NCBI GenBank assembly: GCA_963828015.1
Contig: CAWHCD010000004.1
Coordinates: forward strand, 682,001 to 746,000
Direction: 5' to 3'
From: CAVPUA01 sp963828015
GTDB lineage: Bacteria > Actinomycetota > Actinomycetes > Mycobacteriales > Jatrophihabitantaceae
Length of the DNA: 64,000 bases
Made by a program: the position numbers and the translations under genes. The notes under the pieces were generated by a model that saw nothing but the letters and a program-made list of their open reading frames with translations, was not told the origin of the DNA and did not search any database. Of the stretch, positions 33,149 to 41,439 are shown in pieces; positions within the stretch are counted from its first letter, which is position 1; every line of letters starts with the position of its first letter.

Positions 33149-34288
33149 ATGTTCGGTTACCACGTCCCTGCCCCCAACGAGGCCCTGCTGATCAGCGGCC
33201 GCAAGCAGCGTCACTCCGACGGGCGGCAGTTCAAGATCGTCACTGGGCACGGCGTCTTCGTGTTCCCCATCCTCTCGCGGGCTTCGAAGCTGACCCTGGC
33301 CATGCAGGAGGCCGAGGTCGTCGAGGACTGCTTCACCCAGCAGGGGCTGACCCTGGCCGTGCAGGCCGTCATCGCGTTCAAGGTCGGCGACGACCACGAA
33401 TCGATCGCCGCGGCGGCCCGGCGCTTCCAGGGTGACCAGTCCCAGATGCCGACCCTGGTCGGGCGCATCTTCAGCGGCCACCTGCGGTCGATCATCGGCT
33501 CGATGACGGTCGAGGCGATCATCCGTGAGCAGCAGACCCTGGGCGATGCCATCCTCGACGCCAGCAAGACCGAGATGGGCCGGATCGGGCTGGCCGTGGA
33601 CTCGCTGCAGATCAGCAGCATCGACGACAAGGGCTCGGGGTACATCCAGGCGCTGGCTGCGCCCCATCAGGCCACCGTCAACCAGGCGGCCAAAGTCGCC
33701 CAGGCCGCGGCCGATCAGGCCAGCGCGCGGGCCCAGCAGGAGAGCGTGCGCTTCCAGAACGAGTACGCCCGCCAGACCGCGGTGAGCCAGGCCCAGTTCC
33801 AGGCCGAGATCGACCAGGCTCAGCAGAAGGCCAGCCAGGCCGGCCCGTTGGCCGCCGCGCAGGCGGCCCAGGAAGTGCTGCTGGCCCAGACCGAGCTGGC
33901 GCATCGCAACGCCGAACTGCGCCAGCAGCAGCTGGTAGCCGAGGTGGTGAAGCCGGCCGAGGCCGAGGCCGAACGGGTGCGCATCCTGGCCCGGGCCGAC
34001 GCCGAACGCATTCGGATTCAGGCCGAGGCGGCGGCCTCGCACAACCGGGTGGCGCTGGACCGGATGCTGATCGACCAGCTGCCGCTGATCGTGCGGGAGG
34101 CGGCCAACGGGCTGCAGGGCGCCAACGTCAACATCCTCAACGGGGCGACCGGTCTCGGGGAGATGGCGGCCAGTCTGGTCGGGCAGGGCCTGACGATCTT
34201 CGAATCGATCCGCGGCAACCTCGGCCAGCCCGAGCAGAGCGACCCCGACGAGCCGGATGAGCCCGACGTCCCGCAACTGGGCAGCTGA
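33149..34288 (+). CDS. SPFH/flotillin family protein
   Basis: 379 residues. The N-terminal SPFH domain (~1-180: GYHVPAPNEALLISGRKQR, VVEDCFTQQGLTLAVQAVIAFKVGDD, SMTVEAIIREQQTLGDAI) is followed by a long alanine/glutamine-rich coiled coil (~185-300) and an acidic tail (DPDEPDEPDVPQ). There is no clear transmembrane helix, so it likely associates peripherally with the membrane and oligomerises. Flotillins organise membrane microdomains. It is coupled with the NfeD-like gene two bases upstream. Confidence 0.9.
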   Translation: MFGYHVPAPNEALLISGRKQRHSDGRQFKIVTGHGVFVFPILSRASKLTLAMQEAEVVEDCFTQQGLTLAVQAVIAFKVGDDHESIAAAARRFQGDQSQMPTLVGRIFSGHLRSIIGSMTVEAIIREQQTLGDAILDASKTEMGRIGLAVDSLQISSIDDKGSGYIQALAAPHQATVNQAAKVAQAAADQASARAQQESVRFQNEYARQTAVSQAQFQAEIDQAQQKASQAGPLAAAQAAQEVLLAQTELAHRNAELRQQQLVAEVVKPAEAEAERVRILARADAERIRIQAEAAASHNRVALDRMLIDQLPLIVREAANGLQGANVNILNGATGLGEMAASLVGQGLTIFESIRGNLGQPEQSDPDEPDEPDVPQLGS

Positions 34289-34366
34289 TCGCTGAGGGCG
34301 GGCCTAATCATGTGATTCGCGCCGGTATCCTGAAGGCTCCGAATCCGTTTGTGAAGGGGTAGTGCT

Positions 34367-35635
34367 GTGGGGCTCGTCGTCCAGAAGTACGGCGGTTCGT
34401 CCGTCGCCGACGCCGAGCGGATCAAGCGGGTGGCCGAACGCATCGTCGCGCGCCGCCGCGACGGCGATGACGTCGTCGTGGTCGTCTCGGCCATGGGCGA
34501 CACCACCGACGAGCTGATCGACCTGGCCCAGCAGGTCGTCCCGGTGCCGTCCGGGCGCGAGTTCGACATGCTCCTCACGGCCGGTGAGCGCATCTCGATG
34601 GCCCTTCTGGCGATGGCGATCAACTCCCTGGGTTACAAGGCCGAGTCCTTCACCGGCTCGCAGGCCGGCGTGCTGACGACGTCGGTGCACGGCAAGGCGC
34701 GCATCGTGAACATCACGCCCGGGCGGGTCGAGACGTCGGTGGCGGCCGGCAACGTGGCTATCGTCGCCGGGTTCCAGGGCGTCAGCCCGGACACCAAGGA
34801 CATCACCACGCTCGGTCGCGGTGGCTCGGACACCACCGCCGTCGCGCTGGCTGCGGCCCTGCACGCCGAGGTGTGCGAGATCTACACCGACGTCGACGGC
34901 GTCTACACCGCCGACCCGCGCATCGTGCCCAACGCCCGGCGCCTGGACACCGTCACCTACGAAGAGATGCTCGAACTGGCCGCGTGCGGGGCCAAGATCC
35001 TGCACCTGCGCAGTGTCGAGTACGGGCGTCGCTACGGCGTGCCGATTCATGTGCGCTCATCGTTTTCGAACAAGACCGGCACCCTGGTGACCGGCTCGAT
35101 GGAGGATCAAGACGTGGAACAGGCCATCATTTCCGGAGTCGCGCACGACCGCAGCGAGGCCAAGGTCACGGTGGTCGGCGTGCCCGACAAGCCGGGTGAG
35201 GCGGCCAAGATCTTCACCGAGCTCGCGTCGGCCGAGGTGAACCTCGACATGATCGTGCAGAACATCTCCACCGGCGGCACCGGGCGCACCGACCTCTCCT
35301 TCACCCTGCCCAAGACCGACGGCCCGACCGCACTGCAGGCCCTGAACCGGGTGCGCGACGCGATCGGCTTCGAGGACCTGCTCTACGACGACCACATCGG
35401 CAAGCTGTCGCTGATCGGGGCGGGCATGCGTTCGCACCCGGGCGTCTCGGCCTCGTTCTTCTCCTCTCTGGCGGCGGCCGGCGTCAACGTCGAGATGATC
35501 TCCACCTCCGAGATCCGGATCTCGGTCGTCTGCCGCGACACCGACCTCGACACCGCGGTGCGGGTCGTGCACGACGCGTTCGAGCTCGGCACCCAGGACG
35601 AGCAGGCCGTGGTCTACGGCGGGACCGGCCGATGA
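34367..35635 (+). CDS. lysC: Aspartate kinase
   Basis: 422 residues, first enzyme of the aspartate family pathway (lysine, threonine, methionine, diaminopimelate). Kinase domain: VVQKYGGSSVADAERIK at the N-terminus, VVVSAMGDTTDEL, TLGRGGSDTTAVALAA. The C-terminal ~165 residues hold two ACT domains (VTVVGVPDKPGEAAKIF and GVSASFFSSLAAAGVNVEMIS), so feedback by lysine/threonine is expected as in corynebacterial enzymes. GTG start at 34367 after GAAGGGG. An internal ATG at 35099 matches the place where other actinobacteria start a separate beta subunit. The stop overlaps asd (ATGA). Confidence 0.95.
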   Translation: MGLVVQKYGGSSVADAERIKRVAERIVARRRDGDDVVVVVSAMGDTTDELIDLAQQVVPVPSGREFDMLLTAGERISMALLAMAINSLGYKAESFTGSQAGVLTTSVHGKARIVNITPGRVETSVAAGNVAIVAGFQGVSPDTKDITTLGRGGSDTTAVALAAALHAEVCEIYTDVDGVYTADPRIVPNARRLDTVTYEEMLELAACGAKILHLRSVEYGRRYGVPIHVRSSFSNKTGTLVTGSMEDQDVEQAIISGVAHDRSEAKVTVVGVPDKPGEAAKIFTELASAEVNLDMIVQNISTGGTGRTDLSFTLPKTDGPTALQALNRVRDAIGFEDLLYDDHIGKLSLIGAGMRSHPGVSASFFSSLAAAGVNVEMISTSEIRISVVCRDTDLDTAVRVVHDAFELGTQDEQAVVYGGTGR

Positions 35636-36642
35636 AGATCGGCGTCGTCGGTGCGACCGGCCAGGTCGGCGGGGTGGTCCGCCGCATCCTGACCGAGCGT
35701 TCGTTCCCGGTCGATGAGATCCGCTTCTTCTCCTCCGCCCGATCGGCCGGCACGACCCTGCAGTGGGAAGGCGTCGACGTCCGGGTCGAGGACGCCGCTT
35801 TGGCCGACCCGAGCGGGCTCGACGTCGCGATCTTCTCGGCGGGGGGCGGGACCTCGCGTGAGCTGGCCCCGCGCTACGCCGCCGCGGGTGTCACGGTGAT
35901 CGACAACTCCTCGGCCTGGCGGATGGATCCGGATGTGCCGCTGGTGGTCAGCGAGGTCAATCCCGAGGCCGCGTTCAACGCGCCCAAGGGGATCATCGCC
36001 AACCCGAACTGCACAACGATGGCGGCCATGCCGGTGCTCAAGCCGTTGCACGACGCCGCCGGCCTGGTGAGGCTCATCGCGACGACCTACCAGGCCGTAT
36101 CGGGCAGTGGCCTGGCCGGCGTGGACGAGCTCGACAAGCAGGTCCGGCAGGTCTACGACCGCGCGGCCGAACTGACCTATGACGGTTCGGCCGTGACCTT
36201 TCCGACCCCGGTCAAGTACGTGCGCCCGATCGCCTTCAACGTGGTTCCCTTCGCCGGCTCGCTGGTCGAGGACGGCTCGCTGGAGACCGACGAGGAACAG
36301 AAGCTGCGCAACGAGTCGCGCAAGATTCTCTCCATCCCGGACCTGCGGGTGTCCGGCACCTGCGTGCGAGTTCCCGTGTTTTCAGGGCATTCGCTGTCGT
36401 TGAACGTCGAGTTCGCCGAACCGCTGTCGGTAGAGCGGGCCTATGAGCTGCTGGCCGCGGCGCCCGGGGTCGAGATCAGCGAGGTCCCCACCCCGTTGCA
36501 GGCGGCCGGCGCCGACCCGTCCTACGTCGGTCGGTTGCGGCAGGACGGTCCCAACTCACTCGCCCTGTTCGTCAGCAACGACAACCTGCGCAAGGGCGCA
36601 GGCCTCAACGCCGTGCAGATCGCCGAGCTCCTCCTGCCCTAA
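35632..36642 (+). CDS. asd: Aspartate-semialdehyde dehydrogenase
   Basis: 336 residues, NADPH-dependent reduction of aspartyl phosphate to the semialdehyde. N-terminal GVVGATGQVGGVVRRIL (NADP Rossmann), IFSAGGGTSRELAPRYA, NPNCTTMAAMPVLKPLHDAAG with the catalytic cysteine, and RVPVFSGHSLSLNVEF with the catalytic histidine. Translationally coupled to lysC by a four-base overlap, the usual actinobacterial lysC-asd operon. Convergent with def 14 bases downstream. Confidence 0.95.
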   Translation: MKIGVVGATGQVGGVVRRILTERSFPVDEIRFFSSARSAGTTLQWEGVDVRVEDAALADPSGLDVAIFSAGGGTSRELAPRYAAAGVTVIDNSSAWRMDPDVPLVVSEVNPEAAFNAPKGIIANPNCTTMAAMPVLKPLHDAAGLVRLIATTYQAVSGSGLAGVDELDKQVRQVYDRAAELTYDGSAVTFPTPVKYVRPIAFNVVPFAGSLVEDGSLETDEEQKLRNESRKILSIPDLRVSGTCVRVPVFSGHSLSLNVEFAEPLSVERAYELLAAAPGVEISEVPTPLQAAGADPSYVGRLRQDGPNSLALFVSNDNLRKGAGLNAVQIAELLLP

Positions 36643-36656
36643 CCTCGGCCGACCGG

Positions 36657-37184
36657 CTAGGAGGGGATGGGCGCGTTCCAGTCGAAGGGCTCCATGTCCC
36701 GCAGCACCCGACGGCGCTGATTTCGCGGCAGGCGATCGATGTAGAGGACGCCGGCCAGGTGCTCAGTCTCGTGCTGCAGGCAGCGGGCGAAGAAGCCGGT
36801 GCCGGTCACCTCGAGCGGGGCGCCGAAGCGGTCGACTCCGCGGACGGTGGCCACCGACGGCCTGGGCGTGGGATGGAACGGGCCGGGCACCGACAGGCAG
36901 CCCTCATCGCCGCCGTCGATCGGGCCTGACGTCGTCACGATCACCGGGTTGATCAGGTGTCCGACGTGACGCACGTTCTCCGCGTCGATGCAGTCGTAGA
37001 CGAAAAGCGCCCGGCCCACGCCGATCTGGGTCGCGGCCAGGCCGACCCCTTCGGCGACGTACATCGAGGCGAACATGTCCTCGATGAGCGCGGCCAACTC
37101 GTCATCGAAGTCCACGATCGGCGCGGTCGGCGTGCTGAGCACGGGGTCGCCGACGACGCGGATCTTGCGGGCTACTCCAGTCAC
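36657..37184 (-). CDS. def: Peptide deformylase
   Basis: 175 residues. Removes the formyl group from nascent proteins. All three motifs are present: GVGLAATQIG (motif 1), EGCLSVPG (motif 2, metal cysteine) and QHETEHLAGVLYIDRL (motif 3, HExxH). The N-terminal ARKIRVVGDPVLSTP is standard. The product length fits. Convergent with asd; transcribed downstream of the SnoaL-like gene, 19 bases after it, but not clearly part of that operon. Confidence 0.95.
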   Translation of the reverse strand: MTGVARKIRVVGDPVLSTPTAPIVDFDDELAALIEDMFASMYVAEGVGLAATQIGVGRALFVYDCIDAENVRHVGHLINPVIVTTSGPIDGGDEGCLSVPGPFHPTPRPSVATVRGVDRFGAPLEVTGTGFFARCLQHETEHLAGVLYIDRLPRNQRRRVLRDMEPFDWNAPIPS

Positions 37185-37203
37185 CGAGAGAGTTTATCGA
37201 GGC

Positions 37204-37776
37204 TCAGCGGGTGGTGCCGTCCCACCGCGGCGAGGGCGAGTCGAGCTGCAGCGGCCGCGCGTAGGACACATCGGTCGTGTCCCAGACCCCCTTGGGGAAC
37301 GTCGCCGGGATCGGGCCCTCGGGCCAGTTCGACTCGCCCTCGATCTCGACGTCGATGACCGTGCGGCGGACCGCGATGCGCCATTCGCCGTTGCGCCTCT
37401 CGAGTCGATCCACGTACCGGCCGTTGGTGAACTTGGCCCGTCCGGGCGTGTGCCGGGGCAAGAAGGTGCCCAGTACGGCCGATTCCGCGTGCGCGGTATC
37501 GCCGTCGATCTCGCAGACGTGGTTGGTGATGTTGTGCGTGTGGAGCAGATATCCGCCCGAGTGCGCGGCGTTGGCCCAGTCGCCGTACTCGGGTCCCGGC
37601 GTGATGAACTGCCCGTGCTCGTCGATGCCGTCCTCCCAGAAGCAGCTGTTCATCAGCTCCCGGTCGTGGCGGTCATGCCCGCGGGCGTGCCGCATGACCA
37701 CATCGAGGATCAGCTGACGATCCTTGAGCCACTGGACGTCCTTGATCAGCTGCTGCAACTGCTCGTCGGTGCTCAC
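37204..37776 (-). CDS. SnoaL-like (NTF2-fold) protein in catabolic cluster
   Basis: 190 residues with the NTF2/SnoaL-like fold: LIKDVQWLKDRQLILDVVMRHARGHDRHDRELMNSCFWEDGIDEHG at the N-terminus, then TAHAESAVLGTFLPR, RYVDRLERRNGEWRIAVRRTVIDVE. Such proteins act as small isomerases, cyclases or hydratases, or just bind ligands, and are common in actinobacterial steroid and aromatic clusters. GTG 37776 preceded by AGGAG; the longer frame is out-of-phase dehydrogenase. It follows the aldehyde dehydrogenase by 14 bases, same strand, so it belongs to the divergent cluster. Confidence 0.8.
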   Translation of the reverse strand: MSTDEQLQQLIKDVQWLKDRQLILDVVMRHARGHDRHDRELMNSCFWEDGIDEHGQFITPGPEYGDWANAAHSGGYLLHTHNITNHVCEIDGDTAHAESAVLGTFLPRHTPGRAKFTNGRYVDRLERRNGEWRIAVRRTVIDVEIEGESNWPEGPIPATFPKGVWDTTDVSYARPLQLDSPSPRWDGTTR

Positions 37777-37790
37777 GGTCGGGCTCCTGA

Positions 37791-39209
37791 TCAGAGTTGG
37801 ACGATGACGGTCTTGGTCTGGGTGAAGGCGTCGAGGGCTTCGACGCCCTTCTCGCGTCCGTAGCCGGACTTCTTGAACCCACCGAAGGGCAGTTCGACGC
37901 CGCCGCCGGCTCCGTAGGTGTTCACGTAGACCTGTCCGGCCTGCACCTCGCGTGCGACCCGGTGCGCCCGGGCCAGGTTGGTGGTCCACACCGCGCCGAG
38001 CAACGCGTACTCGGTGCTGTTGGCCAGGGCGATCGCCTCGTCCTCGTCGCTGAAGGACTTCACGACCAGGACGGGACCGAACACCTCTTCCTGGGCGATG
38101 GGCGAGGCCATGTCGATGTTGTCGATGATGGTGGGGGAGTAGTAGCTGCCCTCGCCTGCGAGCTGCGGGACGAACCCGCCGTAGAGGATCTCGCCCTGGG
38201 TGACGCCGTCGACGTAGCCCTTGACCCGGCCCTGCTGCTTGATCGAGACCAGGGGGCCGAGGTCGTGGTCCTCGAGGCCGGGGCCGATGCTGACGTGCGC
38301 GAACAGGTTGCTCACCCGTTCGACGACCTGGGCGTGAACGCTCTCGTGCACCAGCAGGCGCGAGCCGGCCGAGCAGGTCTGGCCGGCGTTCTGCAGGATG
38401 GCCTTGGAGATGAACGTGGCCGCCGATTCGAGGTTGGCGTCGCCGAAGACGATCTGCGCGGACTTGCCGCCCAGCTCGAGGGTGGCGGGCACCACCCGGT
38501 CGGCGGCGCTCTTGGCGATCAGCGAACCGATCTGGGTGGAGCCGACGAAGCCGATCTGATCGATGCCCGGGTGGGCGGCCAGTGCCGCGCCGGCCTCGAT
38601 GCCGATGCCGGTGACCACGTTGAACACGCCGGCCGGAATGCCGGCCTGTACGGCCAACTCGGCGATGGCCACGGCCGTGCGCGGGGTCTCATCGGCGGGC
38701 TTGAGCACGGCGCAGTTGCCGGTCGCGATCGCCGGGGCGATGCCGCGGGCCATCAGCTGCATCGGGTAGTTCCAGGCCACGATGTGACCGGTGACCCCGA
38801 ACGGCTCGCGCTCGGTGTAGACGTGGAGGTCGGGCCGCAGCGGAATGCTCACGCCGTAGTAGCTGTCGATCGCATGTCCGTAGAACTGGAAGTAGCGCGC
38901 GCACACGTCGGCGTCGATCCGCGCCTGGCTCAGCGGCTTGCCGGTGTCCTCGCTCTCCAGGCGGGCGAGGCGCTCACGGTTGTCGATGATCAGATCGGCC
39001 AGCTTGCCCAAAAGCCGCGCCCGGACCTCGGGAGTCGTGCGCCGCCACTCACGCTGGGCGGCCCGGGCCGCCTGAACCGCCCGGTCGATCTCGTCCGCCC
39101 CGCCCCGGGCCACGAGCCCGATCGACTTGCCGGTCGACGGGTCGATGTTCTCGTAGGTGTCGACGGAATCGACGAACTGCCCGTTGATGAATGATGCGGT
39201 GGTCGACAT
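37791..39209 (-). CDS. Aldehyde dehydrogenase of catabolic cluster
   Basis: 472 residues, NAD(P)-dependent. VAWNYPMQLMARGIAPAIA, LELGGKSAQIVFGD (glutamate), NAGQTCSAGSRLLV (nucleophilic cysteine) and ELPFGGFKKSGYGREKGVEAL are all conserved. Substrate is unclear: the C-terminal pattern is shared by betaine-aldehyde, semialdehyde and terpenoid aldehyde enzymes. It lies between the FAS1-like dehydratase (20-base gap) and the SnoaL-like gene, opposite a CoA-transferase and acyl-CoA dehydrogenase, so it probably makes the carboxylic acid that is activated to the CoA ester there. Confidence 0.88.
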   Translation of the reverse strand: MSTTASFINGQFVDSVDTYENIDPSTGKSIGLVARGGADEIDRAVQAARAAQREWRRTTPEVRARLLGKLADLIIDNRERLARLESEDTGKPLSQARIDADVCARYFQFYGHAIDSYYGVSIPLRPDLHVYTEREPFGVTGHIVAWNYPMQLMARGIAPAIATGNCAVLKPADETPRTAVAIAELAVQAGIPAGVFNVVTGIGIEAGAALAAHPGIDQIGFVGSTQIGSLIAKSAADRVVPATLELGGKSAQIVFGDANLESAATFISKAILQNAGQTCSAGSRLLVHESVHAQVVERVSNLFAHVSIGPGLEDHDLGPLVSIKQQGRVKGYVDGVTQGEILYGGFVPQLAGEGSYYSPTIIDNIDMASPIAQEEVFGPVLVVKSFSDEDEAIALANSTEYALLGAVWTTNLARAHRVAREVQAGQVYVNTYGAGGGVELPFGGFKKSGYGREKGVEALDAFTQTKTVIVQL

Positions 39210-39229
39210 GCCAGTTCCCTTCGGGTGGA

Positions 39230-40084
39230 TCAGCGTGCGTCGTTGCGCGCGAATGAGGCTCGGGCGGTGGCGACGGTTTCGTTGTTGCCGATAACGGCTC
39301 GTACCTGTGTGGCGTCGGCCTCCGGCTCTGCGCCGACGATGACTTCATCGCCGGCAAAGCTTGGCCGGTGGAAACGGTAGTCGAATTGCGTGAGCGAGTG
39401 GTCGACGGGCAGCTCGGCCTGCGCCAGCTCGGCCATGAGCACGGCCAGCAGCGGTCCGTGGACGACCAGTCCGGGGTAGCGCTCTACCTCGGTCGCGTAC
39501 GGATGGTCGTAGTGGATCCGGTGGGTATTGGCGGTCAGCGCGCTGAACCGGAACAGCAGCGCCTCGTTGGCGCTGAACGGTGGCCGCTGCACGGTGGAAT
39601 CGGACTGGGCCGGACCACGCAACGTCAGGTCGCGGCTGGCCGCGCCGGATCGGTACATCAGATCCTGCTCGTCGATCAGCGCGAGGTGGCCGTCCTGCTC
39701 GATCTCGTGCCGGACGGTGACGAACAGCATCTCGCCCGTGGCGCCCTGCTTGACGACCCGGTCGGTGACCACACTGCGGCGATGGCTCTCGACGTCGAGT
39801 TGCAGCGCAGCCCGGAAGCTGATCCGGCCGCCCACGAACATCCGGGTGCGGTCGGGAATCGGGGGCAGGAACGCCCCCGCACGCGGATGGCCGTCTTCGC
39901 CGAGCTCGGCGGCCGGCGTCCAGTCGAGGAAGTAGAGCCAATGCCACAACGGGGGGAGCAGGCCCGAGGGGACGTCGCGGCCCAGCGTGGCCGCCAGCGC
40001 CGCCGCGGGGGCCCGGCCGAGCTGCTCGACGCGACTCTCGGTGCCCGGAGACCAGGCGTTGTTGGCCGCCTGCAGATCAGTCAC
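39230..40084 (-). CDS. FAS1-like (MaoC/HTD2-type) dehydratase or hydratase, mesaconyl-C4-CoA hydratase-like
   Basis: 284 residues with two hot-dog halves. The first: PPLWHWLYFLDWTPAAELGEDGHPRAGAFLPPI, GGRISFRAALQLDVESHRRSVVTD; the second: LLFRFSALTANTHRIHYDHPYATEVERYPGLVVHGPLLAVLMAEL, with the hydratase signature SALTxNxHRIHYD. This pattern matches mesaconyl-C4-CoA hydratase/HTD2-like enzymes that hydrate an enoyl-CoA. First gene of the minus-strand arm of the cluster, 140 bases from the divergent CoA-transferase start. Confidence 0.83.
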   Translation of the reverse strand: MTDLQAANNAWSPGTESRVEQLGRAPAAALAATLGRDVPSGLLPPLWHWLYFLDWTPAAELGEDGHPRAGAFLPPIPDRTRMFVGGRISFRAALQLDVESHRRSVVTDRVVKQGATGEMLFVTVRHEIEQDGHLALIDEQDLMYRSGAASRDLTLRGPAQSDSTVQRPPFSANEALLFRFSALTANTHRIHYDHPYATEVERYPGLVVHGPLLAVLMAELAQAELPVDHSLTQFDYRFHRPSFAGDEVIVGAEPEADATQVRAVIGNNETVATARASFARNDAR

Positions 40085-40224
40085 GGGGGTCCCTCGCTCG
40101 CGGATAACTTTGACCGCACATTATCCTAGCGATGTAGGCCGCAAGAATGGGCGGACTCCGGCTAGCCTCGCGGCCGGCTCGAGCTATTGGCCGTATATAT
40201 ATTGACCGCGAGGAGGGTGCATAG
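40085..40224. promoter_or_regulatory. Divergent promoter region of the catabolic cluster
   Basis: 140 bases between the two arms. Contains GATAA (40103) and TTATC (40121) as an inverted repeat, a direct repeat TTGACCGC (40110 and 40203), and TATATATA within an AT-rich block near 40194-40201, unusual for this genome. The GntR/UTRA regulator at 42594 is the likely binder. Exact promoter and operator not resolved. Confidence 0.45.
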
Positions 40225-41412
40225 ATGGCCGGTGCCGGGCCGCTCGCCGGGATAACTGTAGTCAGCGTCGAGCAGGCCGTCGCTGCCCCTTTCGCGACCC
40301 GGCAGCTGGCCGACCTCGGGGCGCGGGTGATCAAGATCGAGCGCCCGGGGGCCGGTGATCTAGCCCGTGGTTACGACGAGAGCGTCCTTGGCGAGTCGAG
40401 TTATTTCGTCTGGCTCAACCGGGGCAAGGAGTCCCTGACGCTCGACATCAAGTCGGCGGCGGGCGGCGATATTCTGCGCCAGCTGCTGTTCGACGCCGAT
40501 GTCTTCGTGCAGAACCTTGGCCCGGGCGCCGCGGCCCGTCTCGGGCTCGATGCCCCGACGCTGGCCGAACACAATCGCCGGTTGATCGTCTGTGACATCT
40601 CGGGCTACGGCAGCACCGGGGACTGGTCGGATCGCAAGGCCTACGACATGCTCGTGCAGGCCGAGACCGGTCTGCTCGCACTGACCGGGACGGCCGACAC
40701 CCCGTCGCGGGTGGGAGTCTCGATCGCCGATATCGCCGCTGGCATGTACGCCTATAGCGGCATCCTGACCGCGCTGTATCAGCGGGAGACCACGGGCGTG
40801 GTGTCACCGGTGCAGGTTGCGCTGTTCGAGGCACTGGCCGAGTGGATGAGCCAGCCGGCCTACTACACGAAGTACGGCGGTTCGGCCCCGGCTCGGGTCG
40901 GCGCCGAACACGCCACGATCGCTCCCTACGGACCGTTCGCGGCGGCCGACGGCTCGATGGTCCTGATCGCAATCCAGAACGAGCCCGAATGGCGAACGTT
41001 CTGCCAGGTGGTGCTCGGCGATGCGGCCATTGCTGCCGATGTTCGCTTCGACCGCAACTCGGCCCGGGTTGCGAACCGGGCCGTGCTCAACCAGCTGATC
41101 AGCGATCGCTTCGCGTCGCTGGCCCACCACGACCTGGTCGCGTTGCTGGACCGGGCCCGTACGGCCAATGCCCAGCTGCGCACGGTGCCCGAGTTCCTCG
41201 AGCACCCATCGCTGGCCAGCCGCCAGCGGTGGCGCGAGGTCGCTTCACCAGGCGGCCCGATCCAGGCGCTGTTGCCGCCGGCCGAGCTCGGTGGGGTCCA
41301 GGCCCAGATGGGTCCGATCCCGGCTCTGGGCGAGCACACGAGCCGCATTCTGTCCGAGTTGCAGATCGATGCCGAGTCGATCGAGCAACTGCGCGCGGCC
41401 GGCACGGTATGA
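40225..41412 (+). CDS. Class III CoA-transferase (CaiB/BaiF family)
   Basis: 395 residues. GPLAGITVVSVEQAVAAPFATRQLADLGARVIKIERPGAGDLAR at the N-terminus, YFVWLNRGKESLTLDIKS, and RKAYDMLVQAETGLLALTG with the catalytic aspartate, then SIADIAAGMYAYSGILTALYQRE. It moves CoA between an acyl-CoA and a free acid. The partner acid is unknown; with the hydratase and dehydrogenase neighbours a branched or dicarboxylic acid is plausible. Start fixed by GAGGAGG ahead of ATG 40225. The acyl-CoA dehydrogenase follows after 27 bases. Confidence 0.9.
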   Translation: MAGAGPLAGITVVSVEQAVAAPFATRQLADLGARVIKIERPGAGDLARGYDESVLGESSYFVWLNRGKESLTLDIKSAAGGDILRQLLFDADVFVQNLGPGAAARLGLDAPTLAEHNRRLIVCDISGYGSTGDWSDRKAYDMLVQAETGLLALTGTADTPSRVGVSIADIAAGMYAYSGILTALYQRETTGVVSPVQVALFEALAEWMSQPAYYTKYGGSAPARVGAEHATIAPYGPFAAADGSMVLIAIQNEPEWRTFCQVVLGDAAIAADVRFDRNSARVANRAVLNQLISDRFASLAHHDLVALLDRARTANAQLRTVPEFLEHPSLASRQRWREVASPGGPIQALLPPAELGGVQAQMGPIPALGEHTSRILSELQIDAESIEQLRAAGTV

Positions 41413-41439
41413 CGAGACGAAGAGCATCCAGGAGACCAG

